This document shows, in pieces, positions 27,261-35,729 of a stretch of 64,000 bases of DNA. The stretch is from assembly GCF_001514205.1 (NCBI RefSeq), contig NZ_KQ948765.1, positions 373,862 through 437,861 of the forward strand, read 5' to 3'. Position 1 is the stretch's first letter. Every line of letters begins with the position of its first letter. The position numbers and the translations under genes are program-made. The DNA is from Streptomyces griseoruber (GTDB taxonomy: Bacteria > Actinomycetota > Actinomycetes > Streptomycetales > Streptomycetaceae). The notes beneath the pieces are model-generated. The model worked only from the letters and a program-made list of their open reading frames with translations, was not told the origin of the DNA and ran no database searches.

Positions 27261-27650
27261 ATGGAAAAGACTTTGCGAATCCTCCTGTCCGAGGAGGGCG
27301 CGGGGGCCGAGGACATCGCGGAACTGACCGGCTTTCTGCGCGAAGAACTGCTGCAGCTCGACGTCGACGACGTCAGGGCGGTCACCGGCGAGGAGGCACT
27401 CCCACCGGGTGCCCGCGCCGTGGACATCACCACGATCGGAGCCCTGCTGGTCAGCCTGGGCAGCTCCGCCACCGGACTGTCCCAGGTCATGAACGCCATC
27501 CGGGAATGGCGCGGCCGCTGCCGGGGCACCCGCCCCACCCTGCGACTGACCCTGGACAACGACCAGCTGGAGATCTCCGAGGCGACGACCGAGCAGGTGT
27601 CGGAGGCGTTCGACCTGTTCGTCCAGCGCCATTCCCCCATCGAGGCGTGA
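27261..27650 (+). CDS. EACC1-type effector-associated small protein
   Basis: A 129-residue protein directly before the caspase gene. Its sequence fits the 'effector-associated constant component 1' (EACC1) pattern: LREELLQLDVDDVRAVTGEE, then GARAVDITTIGALLVSLGSS, an AIREWRGRCRG amphipathic segment, then PTLRLTLDNDQLEISEATTE. EACC1 proteins are described from comparative genomics as constant partners of variable effectors in actinobacterial conflict systems; their biochemical role is not established. The ATG at 27261 has GTGGAG ahead; a GTG at 27249 is also in frame. The stop lies three bases before the next ATG, so the pair is almost surely co-translated. Confidence 0.72.
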   Translation: MEKTLRILLSEEGAGAEDIAELTGFLREELLQLDVDDVRAVTGEEALPPGARAVDITTIGALLVSLGSSATGLSQVMNAIREWRGRCRGTRPTLRLTLDNDQLEISEATTEQVSEAFDLFVQRHSPIEA

Positions 27651-27653
27651 GCC

Positions 27654-29813
27654 ATGACCACCACCCGGCATGCGCTGATCATCGCCAATGACCGGTACGA
27701 CGACCAGGGCCTCGGACAATTGCGGGCACCGGCGCAGGACGCCGTGTCCCTCGCGGAAGTCCTGGGCGATCCCGAGGTCGGCGATTTCGATGTGGAAGTG
27801 TTGAGAAACGAACGGGTGGACGCCATCCGGCGCGGCATCGAGCGCTTCTTTTCCGAGGGCGGGCGCGAGGACACACTGATGCTGCACTTCTCGTGCCACG
27901 GCCTCAAAAGCGAATCCGGATCCCTGTATTTCGCGGCCCGGGACACCGAACCCCGGCTGCTGGAGGCGACGGCGGTCTCGGCGCAGTTCGTCCGGCACTG
28001 CATGTTCCGCACCCGGGCCAGGCGGACCGTGCTGTTCCTCGACTGCTGCTACGGCGGCGCGTTCTCCCGGGGTGCGTCCTCGGTCCGTGCCGCGGGGGAC
28101 GTCCATGTGCTGGAGTCGTTCGCCGGGGAGAAGCTCGGCGGCGGACGGGGCTGGGCCGTGATCACCGCCTCCAACTCCATGGAGTACGCCTTCGAGGGCT
28201 CCCAGCTCACCCGGACCGCCGCACCACGGCCCTCCGTGTTCACCCACGCGGTCGTGGAGGGGCTGACCACCGGCGACGCCGACCTCGACGCGGACGGCGA
28301 GGTGTCCCTGGACGAGCTCTACGAGTACGTCTTCGACCATGTCCGGCAGCAGAGCCCGCACCAGACGCCGGGCCGCACCGTCGACATGCAGGGCGACATG
28401 TACCTCGCGCACAGCCGGCGCCGGCGCATCGTGGCCAAGCCGGTGCCGCCCGCCCTGCGCAAGGCCATGGAGGCCGCCAACTTCTACACCCGGCTGGGTG
28501 CCGTGGCGGAGCTGCGCGCCTGGATGGAGAGCACCGATCTCGCCAAGGCGCTGGGCGCGTGCGACGCCCTGGAGGAGATCGTCCAGAACGACATCCGGGT
28601 GGTCTCGGACGAGGCGCGCAAGGCGTTGGCCGACGCCGAACTGCGGCCCGATCCGGTGCGGATGGACTTCGGCCGGGTGCCGCAGGACTCCGAGACCCCG
28701 CACCGGCCGGTCCATCTGCTCGGCCCGCCCCTGGCCCGCGCCTGCACCCCCCATCCCGCCCCCGAGGCGAGCGGCTGGCTGCGGGCCGAGGAGTCGCCCG
28801 AGGGCCTGGACATCAGCGTCGACACCTCCAGGCCGGGCCGGCTGAGCGGGGAGCTGCTGCTGAAGGGCGTCCTCACCAGCGAGGTGACCCTCCACGTGGA
28901 GGCGGAGATCGTACCGGCCCCGGCCCCGCTGCCGGCGCCCGAGCCGGAGCAGCCGCCGCCACCACCGCCTCCGCCGTCGGCGATGCGACGGCCGCGGGAG
29001 AAGACCCGGCCTGCCGAGCAGGAGGAGCGGGAGCGGGGCGACGGGCGGAGCGGGATCCACACGGCGCCCGAGGTCACCGGGGTGTCGGAGGGCGCCGGTA
29101 CCGGCCAGGTCGTGCCGGAGGGCACCGCGGAGGGCGGGCACCCGGCCGTTTCGGACAGCCTCGGCACGGCCGGAATCCCCACGGCCCCGGGGACCGGCGG
29201 CGGGGCCGGGCTCCATGCCCCGCCTAAGAGCGGTGCCGCCCAGAGCCGTCCGGGTGCGGCCGCCACGCCGGTCCACGCGACCCCGCCCCTGCGCGAACCC
29301 GCGCCGGTGCCCGGGCCCGCGCGCGTGCCGGAGCTTTCGTCCGGCCCCGCGGAACCCGCCACCCGGCGCGCACCCGTGGCCGAGAAGTCCCGGCCCCCGG
29401 TACCGGCCGGCACCGGGGGCCGGGAGCGGGGGCAGCCCCCGCAGCGGGCGCCGGTGCTCGCCGGGGTCGCGCTGGTGCTGGCCGTCGCCTCGGTGGGCAC
29501 CGCGGCGCGGGCCGTGTACAAGGCGAAGACGGCGGTGCAGGCGCTGCACGACGTGAAGGGCGACCTCGGACAGCACATCAGCGACTCGGGCATGCTCCCC
29601 GCGCTCGTCGTCTCGCTGGTCACGGCGGCGATGGCGCTGCTGCTGTGCACCCTCGCCCGGCGTGACCTGACGGCCCGCCCCCGCCGCTACCCGGCGTCCA
29701 CGGAGAGCACCACGACATCCATGGTCTGGACGGCGCGGCTGCTGGCCGTCCCGGCGCTGGTCGTGGGCGTGATCATGGCGATCGCGTATCCGATCGGCAA
29801 CAGCATCTGGTGA
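27654..29813 (+). CDS. Membrane-anchored caspase-like (C14) peptidase effector
   Basis: A 719-residue protein. The caspase-like domain covers about 1-260: HALIIANDRYDD, the His in LHFSCHGLKS (His82) and the Cys in VLFLDCCYGGAF (Cys132). The TRTAAPRPSVFTHAVVEGLT and DADGEVSLDELYEYVFDHV elements are also typical. Next come a helical segment (NFYTRLGAVAELRAWMESTD, near 280-330), a beta-rich segment with RMDFGRVPQDSE to VTLHVEAEIVP (near 340-425), and a proline/glycine-rich linker to about 595. Three C-terminal helices end the protein (LAGVALVLAVASVGTAA, LVVSLVTAAMALLLCTL, LLAVPALVVGVIMAIAY). No NTPase domain is fused. It likely cleaves proteins at the membrane on a stress or infection signal (inference). 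Confidence 0.85.
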   Translation: MTTTRHALIIANDRYDDQGLGQLRAPAQDAVSLAEVLGDPEVGDFDVEVLRNERVDAIRRGIERFFSEGGREDTLMLHFSCHGLKSESGSLYFAARDTEPRLLEATAVSAQFVRHCMFRTRARRTVLFLDCCYGGAFSRGASSVRAAGDVHVLESFAGEKLGGGRGWAVITASNSMEYAFEGSQLTRTAAPRPSVFTHAVVEGLTTGDADLDADGEVSLDELYEYVFDHVRQQSPHQTPGRTVDMQGDMYLAHSRRRRIVAKPVPPALRKAMEAANFYTRLGAVAELRAWMESTDLAKALGACDALEEIVQNDIRVVSDEARKALADAELRPDPVRMDFGRVPQDSETPHRPVHLLGPPLARACTPHPAPEASGWLRAEESPEGLDISVDTSRPGRLSGELLLKGVLTSEVTLHVEAEIVPAPAPLPAPEPEQPPPPPPPPSAMRRPREKTRPAEQEERERGDGRSGIHTAPEVTGVSEGAGTGQVVPEGTAEGGHPAVSDSLGTAGIPTAPGTGGGAGLHAPPKSGAAQSRPGAAATPVHATPPLREPAPVPGPARVPELSSGPAEPATRRAPVAEKSRPPVPAGTGGRERGQPPQRAPVLAGVALVLAVASVGTAARAVYKAKTAVQALHDVKGDLGQHISDSGMLPALVVSLVTAAMALLLCTLARRDLTARPRRYPASTESTTTSMVWTARLLAVPALVVGVIMAIAYPIGNSIW

Positions 29814-29833
29814 GCCGTGTCCTGCCACCGCCC

Positions 29834-29867
29834 CGTGTCACTTCAGCAGCCGTGTCACTTCAGCAGC
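29834..29867. repeat. Perfect 17-bp tandem duplication at the end of the glycosylase gene
   Basis: CGTGTCACTTCAGCAGC occurs at 29834-29850 and again at 29851-29867. The inner copy encodes the last codons and stop of the DNA glycosylase on the reverse strand (RLLK-stop), and the outer copy repeats the same codons just beyond the stop. It fills most of the 41-base space between the converging caspase and glycosylase genes. Confidence 0.9.
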
Positions 29868-30718
29868 CGTGACATCCGCCGGTCGGCGAGCGGCTTGCCG
29901 CCGGTCTGGCAGGTGGGGCAGTACTGGAGCGAGGAGTCGCTGAAGGAGACCTCGCGGATGGTGTCGCCGCACACCGGACAGGCCTCGCCGGTGCGCCCGT
30001 GGACCCGCAGCCCGCTCTTCTTCTCGGCCTTCAGCCGCCCGGCGGCCAGCCCCCGCGACCGCTCGACCGCCTCGGTGAGGGTGGTGCGCAGGGCCTCGTA
30101 CAGGGTGTGGATCTCCGGCGGGGTCAGCGAGGCGGCGAGTTTGAACGGGGACATCCTCGCCGCGTGCAGGATCTCGTCGCTGTAGGCGTTGCCGACGCCC
30201 GCGAGCAGGCTCTGGTCGCGCAACGCGCCCTTGAGCTGCCGGCGTTCACCCGTGAGGAGCCCGGCGAGGCGGGACTCGTCGAAGTCGGCGGCGAGCGGGT
30301 CGGGGCCCAGCCGGGCGACCCCGGGGACCTGCCGCGGATCGTGGACGACGTACACCGCGAGCCGCTTCTGGGTGCCGGCCTCGGTGAGGTCGAAGCCCTC
30401 GCCCGTCTCCAGGGCGACCCGCAGGGCGAGGGGGCCCCTGCCGGGCTTGGGCGGGCCGTCGGGGAGGCGGTCCTTCCAGTGCAGCCAGCCGGCCCGGGCC
30501 AGGTGGGTGACGAGATGGAGGCCGGCGTCCGTCCCCAGGTCGAGGAACTTGCCGTACCGGCGCACCGCGGTGACCTCGTGCCCCTCGACGGCGGTGACGG
30601 GTGGGTCGTACGTCTTCAGGACGCTGACGGCGACCGGCAGGACGCGCACGATCTCATGCCCGACGACGTGCTCCGTCAGGAAGTCCTTCAGCGCTTCGAC
30701 CTCGGGAAGTTCCGGCAT
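29855..30718 (-). CDS. Fpg/Nei-family DNA glycosylase / AP lyase
   Basis: A 287-residue base-excision repair enzyme. It starts MPELPEVEALKDFL, with the catalytic Pro2 and Glu3 after Met removal. The helix-two-turn-helix is in LLAGVGNAYSDEILHAARMS, and the C-terminal zinc finger is ACPVCGDTIREV to QYCPTCQTGG (four Cys). It removes oxidised bases such as 8-oxoguanine or oxidised pyrimidines; which of the two cannot be decided, so no gene symbol is given. It converges on the caspase gene. The 17-bp duplication repeats its last codons without changing the protein. Confidence 0.92.
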   Translation of the reverse strand: MPELPEVEALKDFLTEHVVGHEIVRVLPVAVSVLKTYDPPVTAVEGHEVTAVRRYGKFLDLGTDAGLHLVTHLARAGWLHWKDRLPDGPPKPGRGPLALRVALETGEGFDLTEAGTQKRLAVYVVHDPRQVPGVARLGPDPLAADFDESRLAGLLTGERRQLKGALRDQSLLAGVGNAYSDEILHAARMSPFKLAASLTPPEIHTLYEALRTTLTEAVERSRGLAAGRLKAEKKSGLRVHGRTGEACPVCGDTIREVSFSDSSLQYCPTCQTGGKPLADRRMSRLLK

Positions 30719-30740
30719 GGGTCCAGGGTGCCACGCGAGG

Positions 30741-32828
30741 TCAGTCGCGCTCGCGCACGACGAACTCGCACCACACGCACTTGCCGCCGCCGCGCGCCTC
30801 CACGCCCCACACGTCGGCGAGCAGGTCCACCAGGAGCAGCCCGCGTCCGGAGACCCCGTTCTCTCCTGCCTCGCGGCGGCGCGGCAGGGCGCTGGAGGAG
30901 TCCTCGACCTCGACGCGCAGCCGCCGGTCGCCGCCGGTGAGGACCCGCAGGGTGACGATCGCGGCGCCCTCGGTGTGCATCAGGGCGTTGGTGATCAGTT
31001 CGTCGGCGACGAGTTCGATCTCGTCGGCGCGGTCACGGGCGCCCCAGGCGCGCACGGCGGCCCGGATCATGTGCCGGGCGGCGGTGAGCGCCTCCGGGTC
31101 GCCGGGCGCGACATGCTGCTGGAGCCGTCCGCCGGTCTGCGGGGTGTCGAGTCCGCGCCGGCGCAGCAGGAGCAGCGCCACGTCGTCGTCCCCGCCGCGC
31201 TCCTCGGCGACGTCGATCAGCTGGTCGGCGAGTTTGCGCACGTCGTCGGGGCCTGCGGCGACGAGGGCGGCGAGGCCCCGCATGCCGTCGTCGAGGTCGG
31301 TGCCGGGCTGTTCGACCAGGCCGTCGGTGCACAGCAGCAGGGTGTGGCCGGGGTCGAGCTCGATGGTGCCGACGGGGTACTCGAGGCTGCCGAACTCGGC
31401 GGACAGCCCGAGCGGCAGCCCGCCCGGGACGTGGACGCGACGGCAGCTGCCGTCGGCGGCGCGCAGCAGGGGGTCGATGTGCCCGGCGCGGACCAGTTGG
31501 ACGACGCCGGTGGACAGGTCGGCCTCCGCGTACAGGCAGGTGGCGAAGCGGTCGGTGTCGAGTTCGTGCAGGAAGACGGAGGCGCGGGCCATGACGGTGG
31601 CCGGGGTGTGGCCCTCGGCGGCGTAGGCCCTGAGGACGATGCGGAGCTGGCCCATGACGGCGGCGGCGTGCGTGTCGTGGCCCTGGACGTCCCCGATGAC
31701 GGCGCCGACCCGGCCGCCGGGCAGCGGGATCAGGTCGTACCAGTCGCCGCCGATGTCCCGGCCGAGGGTGCCGCCGATGGTGGCGGCGCGGTAGCGGACG
31801 GCGACGTCGGCGCCGGGCACACTGGGGATGGTGCGGGGCAGCATGGCCTGCTGGAGGCCCTGGGCGATGTCCTTCTCCTGCTCGTAGAACATCGCGCGCT
31901 GGAGGCTCTGGGCGATGCTGCTGCCGAGGGCGACGAGGATGTTGCGCTCCTCCTGGGTGAAGCCCTCGCGGTTGCTGTAGAGCAGGCCCATGGCACCGAT
32001 CGGGCGGGCCTGGACGATCAGCGGCAGATAGGCCGCCGAGGTGATCCTGAGGTCGGTGATGTGCGGCCACAGCACGGGGTAGCCGGCCGCGAACTCGTCC
32101 GCCGACTCGATGAAACGGGGCGTGAGGGTGCGCACGACCTCGCTCATCGGATACGGCTCGTCGATGCGGGTGACCAGGGTGCCGGGGACGAAGCTGCCCT
32201 CGGGGCCCTCGGCGACCAGCCGGATCCGCCCGGCCTCGACGAGGCCCATGACGAGGCTGGTGGCGCCGAGGTGGGTGAGGCCCTGGGTGTCCTTCAGGAC
32301 GTCGATGACGTCCTGCACCGTCCGGGCGTGCGCGAGGGCGGCCGTGGTGAGCTGGACGACGTTGGTCTGCTCGCGGCGGGCGTCGTCGAGGGCGGCGGCC
32401 TCGTCACGGACGGCGAGGTCGCTCAGCTCGTCGGTGGCGTCCCGGACGATGCCGACGATCCGGCGGGGGCGGCCGGTGTCGTCGCGGCGGATGTAGCCCT
32501 GGGTGTGGGTCCAGCGGAGGGTGCCGTCGCGCAGCCGCATCCGGAAGTAGGCGCCGTAGTTCTCGCTGCCGTCCTTGATGGCCTGGGAGACCAGCTCGTC
32601 CAGCCGGATGCCCTCGTTCGGGGGCACCCGGATCGCGAGGGAGGCGGGGTCGCCGTCGTATTCGTCGGGCCGCAGGTCGAAGATCTCGTGGGCCCGGGCG
32701 TCCATGTGGAACAGCCCCGAGTCCAGGTCCCAGTCGAAGCTGCCCATGCGGTTGAGCGCCAGGATCGGATCCGGGTGGGCGGGCCAGTCGTCCGGGAGTG
32801 ACAGGGCGCTCGCTCCCCGATCAACCAT
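30741..32828 (-). CDS. PAS-GAF-PP2C(SpoIIE)-HATPase multidomain phosphatase/kinase
   Basis: A 695-residue cytosolic signalling protein. It has a PAS domain (about 20-135, MGSFDWDLDSGLFHMDARAH), a GAF domain (about 150-315, with AAYLPLIVQARPIGAMGLLY) and a SpoIIE-type PP2C phosphatase (about 330-550, with DIGGDWYDLIPLPGG, AVIGDVQGHD, LLLCTDGLVEQ and RGGDDDVALLLL). A RsbW-like ATPase closes it (about 565-695, ELVADELITNALMHTEGA and GVSGRGLLLVDLLAD). Such proteins act on anti-anti-sigma factors in partner-switching control of stress sigma factors. No anti-anti-sigma gene is adjacent. The ATG at 32828 follows AAGGTGG. Confidence 0.92.
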   Translation of the reverse strand: MVDRGASALSLPDDWPAHPDPILALNRMGSFDWDLDSGLFHMDARAHEIFDLRPDEYDGDPASLAIRVPPNEGIRLDELVSQAIKDGSENYGAYFRMRLRDGTLRWTHTQGYIRRDDTGRPRRIVGIVRDATDELSDLAVRDEAAALDDARREQTNVVQLTTAALAHARTVQDVIDVLKDTQGLTHLGATSLVMGLVEAGRIRLVAEGPEGSFVPGTLVTRIDEPYPMSEVVRTLTPRFIESADEFAAGYPVLWPHITDLRITSAAYLPLIVQARPIGAMGLLYSNREGFTQEERNILVALGSSIAQSLQRAMFYEQEKDIAQGLQQAMLPRTIPSVPGADVAVRYRAATIGGTLGRDIGGDWYDLIPLPGGRVGAVIGDVQGHDTHAAAVMGQLRIVLRAYAAEGHTPATVMARASVFLHELDTDRFATCLYAEADLSTGVVQLVRAGHIDPLLRAADGSCRRVHVPGGLPLGLSAEFGSLEYPVGTIELDPGHTLLLCTDGLVEQPGTDLDDGMRGLAALVAAGPDDVRKLADQLIDVAEERGGDDDVALLLLRRRGLDTPQTGGRLQQHVAPGDPEALTAARHMIRAAVRAWGARDRADEIELVADELITNALMHTEGAAIVTLRVLTGGDRRLRVEVEDSSSALPRRREAGENGVSGRGLLLVDLLADVWGVEARGGGKCVWCEFVVRERD

Positions 32829-32891
32829 GGGGCCACCTTGCCAGGATTCGGCCGATTCTTCGACCGGGGAGGGGTGGACCGGGCGGCCGGG

Positions 32892-33155
32892 TCAGTTCAG
32901 GGCGACGCCGTCGACCAGTTCGGTGGTGTCGGACTCGTCGAGCCCGTCCGGGACCAGCCCGCCGCCGTCGGGCAGGTCGGGGATCTCGGGGACGGTCTCG
33001 GGCCCGATGTCCTCGACGGAACCCTGGTCCGGCTGGACGACTCCGGCGTCCGGCGATGTGCCGCTCTCCTCCGCCTCCCCCGCACCGGCACGGCCGGTGA
33101 CGAGGAGCACGGCCGAGAGCGCGCAGGCGGTGACGGTCGCGACGGGTACTCGCAC
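32892..33155 (-). CDS. Small secreted acidic protein
   Basis: An 87-residue protein with a signal peptide (VPVATVTACALSAVLLVTG) and a very acidic mature part (EAEESGTSPDAGVVQPDQGS, EDIGPETVPEIPDLPDGGGL) lacking Cys or clear fold signals. The GTG at 33155 was chosen because GGAGGAGG lies six to eight bases ahead; the ATG at 33182 would place that site inside the gene. It lies just upstream of the PP2C gene in the same direction, 63 bases apart. I do not recognise a family. Confidence 0.65.
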   Translation of the reverse strand: MRVPVATVTACALSAVLLVTGRAGAGEAEESGTSPDAGVVQPDQGSVEDIGPETVPEIPDLPDGGGLVPDGLDESDTTELVDGVALN

Positions 33156-33327
33156 CTCGTGCCTCCTCCATGACAGGGTCATTTCGCCACCATTGTCTGC
33201 TTCACTCACGGGGGTGACGCAAACGGAGCCGGGGGCCACGCACCGTCACGACGACCGCGACGGAAGAGAGCGCAGGAGAGCGCAGGAGAACGGAAGAGAA
33301 CGAGGGACACCGAAGGAGCGCACCGCC

Positions 33328-34749
33328 GTGGACTGGTTCACCGCACCCGAATACTGGCTGAGCCGGCTGCTGTTCCAGCGGGCGCTGGCCGGTGTGTATC
33401 TGGTCGCGTTCCTGACGGCGGTCCTTCAGTTCCGTGCGCTGCTGGGCGAGCGCGGGATGCTGCCGGTCCCCCGTTACGTCGAGCGGGTGCCGTTCCGGGC
33501 GGCGCCCAGCCTGTTCCAGTGGCGTTACTCCGACCGGCTGTTCGCGGGCTGCGCCTGGGCGGGGTGCGCGGTGTCGGCGGCGCTGCTGGCGGGGCTCGAC
33601 GGGCTGCTCCCGCTCTGGGCGGGGATGCTGCTGTGGCTGGTGCCGTGGGCGCTGTATCTGTCGATCGTGAACGTCGGCCAGACCTGGTACTCGTTCGGCT
33701 GGGAGTCGCTGCTGCTGGAGACCGGTTTCCTCGCGGTGTTCCTCGGCAACGACGAGGTGGACCCGCCGGTCGTGGTGCTCTTCCTGGTGCGCTGGCTGCT
33801 GTTCCGGGTGGAGTTCGGGGCGGGGCTGATCAAGATGCGGGGCGACGCGTGCTGGCGGAAGCTGACCTGTCTCTACCACCACCACGAGACCCAGCCGATG
33901 CCCGGTCCGCTGAGCTGGTTCTTCCATCATCTGCCCAGGCCGCTGCACCAGGTGGAGGCGGCCGCCAACCACCTCACCCAACTCGTGGTGCCGTTCCTGC
34001 TGTTCGCGCCCCAGCCGGTGGCCACGGCGGCCGCGTCGCTGATGATCCTGACCCAGCTGTGGCTGATCCTGTCGGGCAACTTCGCCTGGCTGAACTGGAT
34101 CACGGTGGTGCTGGCCGTGCCCGCCCTGGACCTGCCCACCGGCCACCGGCGGTCGGCCGGCCCACCGCTCTGGTACGAGGTGGTGGTCCTCGCCGCGGCG
34201 GCGCTGATCGTCCTCCTGAGCTACCACCCGGTGGTCAACATGGTCTCCCGCCGCCAGGTGATGAACCGCTCCTTCGACCCGCTGCACCTGGTCAACACCT
34301 ACGGCGCGTTCGGCAGCGTGAGCCGGATCCGCTACGAGGTGGTGGTCGAGGGCACGCGGGACGACGTCCCCCGCGAGGACTCGGACTGGCGGGAGTACGA
34401 GTTCAAGGGCAAGCCGGGTGATCCCCGGCGCTGGCCGCGCCAGTTCGCCCCCTGCCATCTGCGGCTGGACTGGCTGATGTGGTTCGCGGCGCTCTCCCCG
34501 GCGTACGCCGGACCATGGTTCGGCGCGCTGGTGGAACGGCTGCTGGAGGAGGACCGCGACACGCTGAGACTGCTGCGCCGCTCGCCCTTCCCGCCCGGTG
34601 AGCCGCCGCGGTACGTCCGCGCCCGTCTCTTCCGCTACCGGTACACCACCTGGCGGGAGCTGCGGGAGACGGGCGCGTGCTGGGACCGCACCTACGTACG
34701 GGAGTACCTGCCGCCGACCCGGCTGACGGCGACGGTTCAGGCGCCGTGA
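33328..34749 (+). CDS. Lipase maturation factor-like membrane protein
   Basis: A 473-residue multi-helix membrane protein of the lipase maturation factor (LMF1) family. The family core is visible: YWLSRLLFQRALAGVYLVAF, SIVNVGQTWYSFGWESLLLE, TGFLAVFL, then LLFRVEFGAGLIKMRGDACW and the HHHETQPMPGPLSWFFHHLP segment. The C-terminal soluble part includes FGSVSRIRYEVVVEGTRDD and DWLMWFAALSP. Eukaryotic LMF1 helps fold lipases in the ER; the bacterial role is unknown. The GTG at 33328 has GAAGGAG eight bases ahead. Flanking genes give no clear functional link. Confidence 0.85.
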   Translation: MDWFTAPEYWLSRLLFQRALAGVYLVAFLTAVLQFRALLGERGMLPVPRYVERVPFRAAPSLFQWRYSDRLFAGCAWAGCAVSAALLAGLDGLLPLWAGMLLWLVPWALYLSIVNVGQTWYSFGWESLLLETGFLAVFLGNDEVDPPVVVLFLVRWLLFRVEFGAGLIKMRGDACWRKLTCLYHHHETQPMPGPLSWFFHHLPRPLHQVEAAANHLTQLVVPFLLFAPQPVATAAASLMILTQLWLILSGNFAWLNWITVVLAVPALDLPTGHRRSAGPPLWYEVVVLAAAALIVLLSYHPVVNMVSRRQVMNRSFDPLHLVNTYGAFGSVSRIRYEVVVEGTRDDVPREDSDWREYEFKGKPGDPRRWPRQFAPCHLRLDWLMWFAALSPAYAGPWFGALVERLLEEDRDTLRLLRRSPFPPGEPPRYVRARLFRYRYTTWRELRETGACWDRTYVREYLPPTRLTATVQAP

Positions 34750-34825
34750 CCGGAGGGGGGATCCGACGGCCGGCCGCGGTTCTCCTTCCCCGGCGCGTAC
34801 GCCCCGGCGAAGCCGTCGTGGTCGT

Positions 34826-35668
34826 TCAGCCGGGCAGCCGCTGGTCGAGGCCGTAGACGCGCAGGGCGGTGCTCTCGAGGAGCTGCCCGCGTTCGGAGGG
34901 GCTCACCAGCTCGGCCGTGACGGCGACGACGTCCTCGTACGGGGCCGCGAGCGTGCACACCGGCCAGTCCGAGCCGAACATCAGCCGGTCCGGGCCGAAG
35001 GCGTCGAGGACGGTGTCGGCGTACGGGCGCAGGTCGTCCGCCGTCCGGTGGGCGGGGTCGGCCTCGGTGAGCAGGCCGGAGAGCTTGCAGACGGTGTTGG
35101 GGAGGGCGGCGAGGGCGCGGATGCCGGAGGCCCAGGGTTCCAGGGCGCCGGAGGCGACGGGGGGTTTGCCCAGGTGGTCGAGGACGAAGGTGAGCTGCGG
35201 CAGGGCGGCGGCGGCCTTGGCGCAGGCGGGCAGCTGGTGCGGGAGGACCACCAGGTCGTAGACCAGGCCCGCCGCCGCCACGGCGGCCAGGCCCCGCTGC
35301 ACGTCCGGGCGCAGCAGCCAGCCGGGGTCGGGTTCGCCCTGGACCTGGTGGCGGACGCCCTTGAGGTAGCGGCCGCCGGGGAGTCCGCGCAGCCGGGCGA
35401 GTTCGTCGGCGGTGTCCGGGCGGGTGAGGTCGGTCCAGCCGACGACGCCCGCGATCAGCGGGTGCGTGGCGGCGAGCGCGAGGAACTCGGGGGTCTCCTC
35501 GGCCACGGTGACCGTCTGGACGAGGACCGTGCGGTCGACTCCGGCGGCGCGGGCCCCGGGTTCCAGGTCCGCGAGGGTGAAGTCGCGGCGGAGCGGGCTG
35601 CCCGCCTCGATCCAGTCCTGGTCCCGTACGGACAGGTCCCACACATGGTGGTGGGCGTCCACGGTCAC
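34826..35668 (-). CDS. Amidohydrolase, probable L-fuconolactonase-type lactonase
   Basis: A 280-residue COG3618 amidohydrolase. Metal ligands are visible at VDAHHHVWD (HxH near residue 5), in the VYDLVVLPHQLP and VLDHLGKPP blocks, and at LMFGSDWPVC (the terminal Asp). This family includes L-fucono-1,5-lactonase and related sugar lactonases. It is the last gene of a same-direction group with an aldo/keto reductase, an SDR and a fuconate dehydratase. That makes hydrolysis of L-fuconolactone to L-fuconate the best guess. The start is GTG 35668 with GGGGAG seven bases ahead. L-rhamnonolactone or galactonolactone are alternatives. Confidence 0.8.
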   Translation of the reverse strand: MTVDAHHHVWDLSVRDQDWIEAGSPLRRDFTLADLEPGARAAGVDRTVLVQTVTVAEETPEFLALAATHPLIAGVVGWTDLTRPDTADELARLRGLPGGRYLKGVRHQVQGEPDPGWLLRPDVQRGLAAVAAAGLVYDLVVLPHQLPACAKAAAALPQLTFVLDHLGKPPVASGALEPWASGIRALAALPNTVCKLSGLLTEADPAHRTADDLRPYADTVLDAFGPDRLMFGSDWPVCTLAAPYEDVVAVTAELVSPSERGQLLESTALRVYGLDQRLPG

Positions 35669-35729
35669 GGCAGCTCCCCTACGACGGGCAGGGCGGTGTC
35701 GGCGCCCTGGCGGGTGTGCGGGGCGACCC

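Noticed and set aside
27654..29813. Reading the caspase gene as an ordinary metacaspase of housekeeping type
   Set aside because: The adjacent EACC1-like partner and the C-terminal membrane anchor point to an effector-type protein instead.
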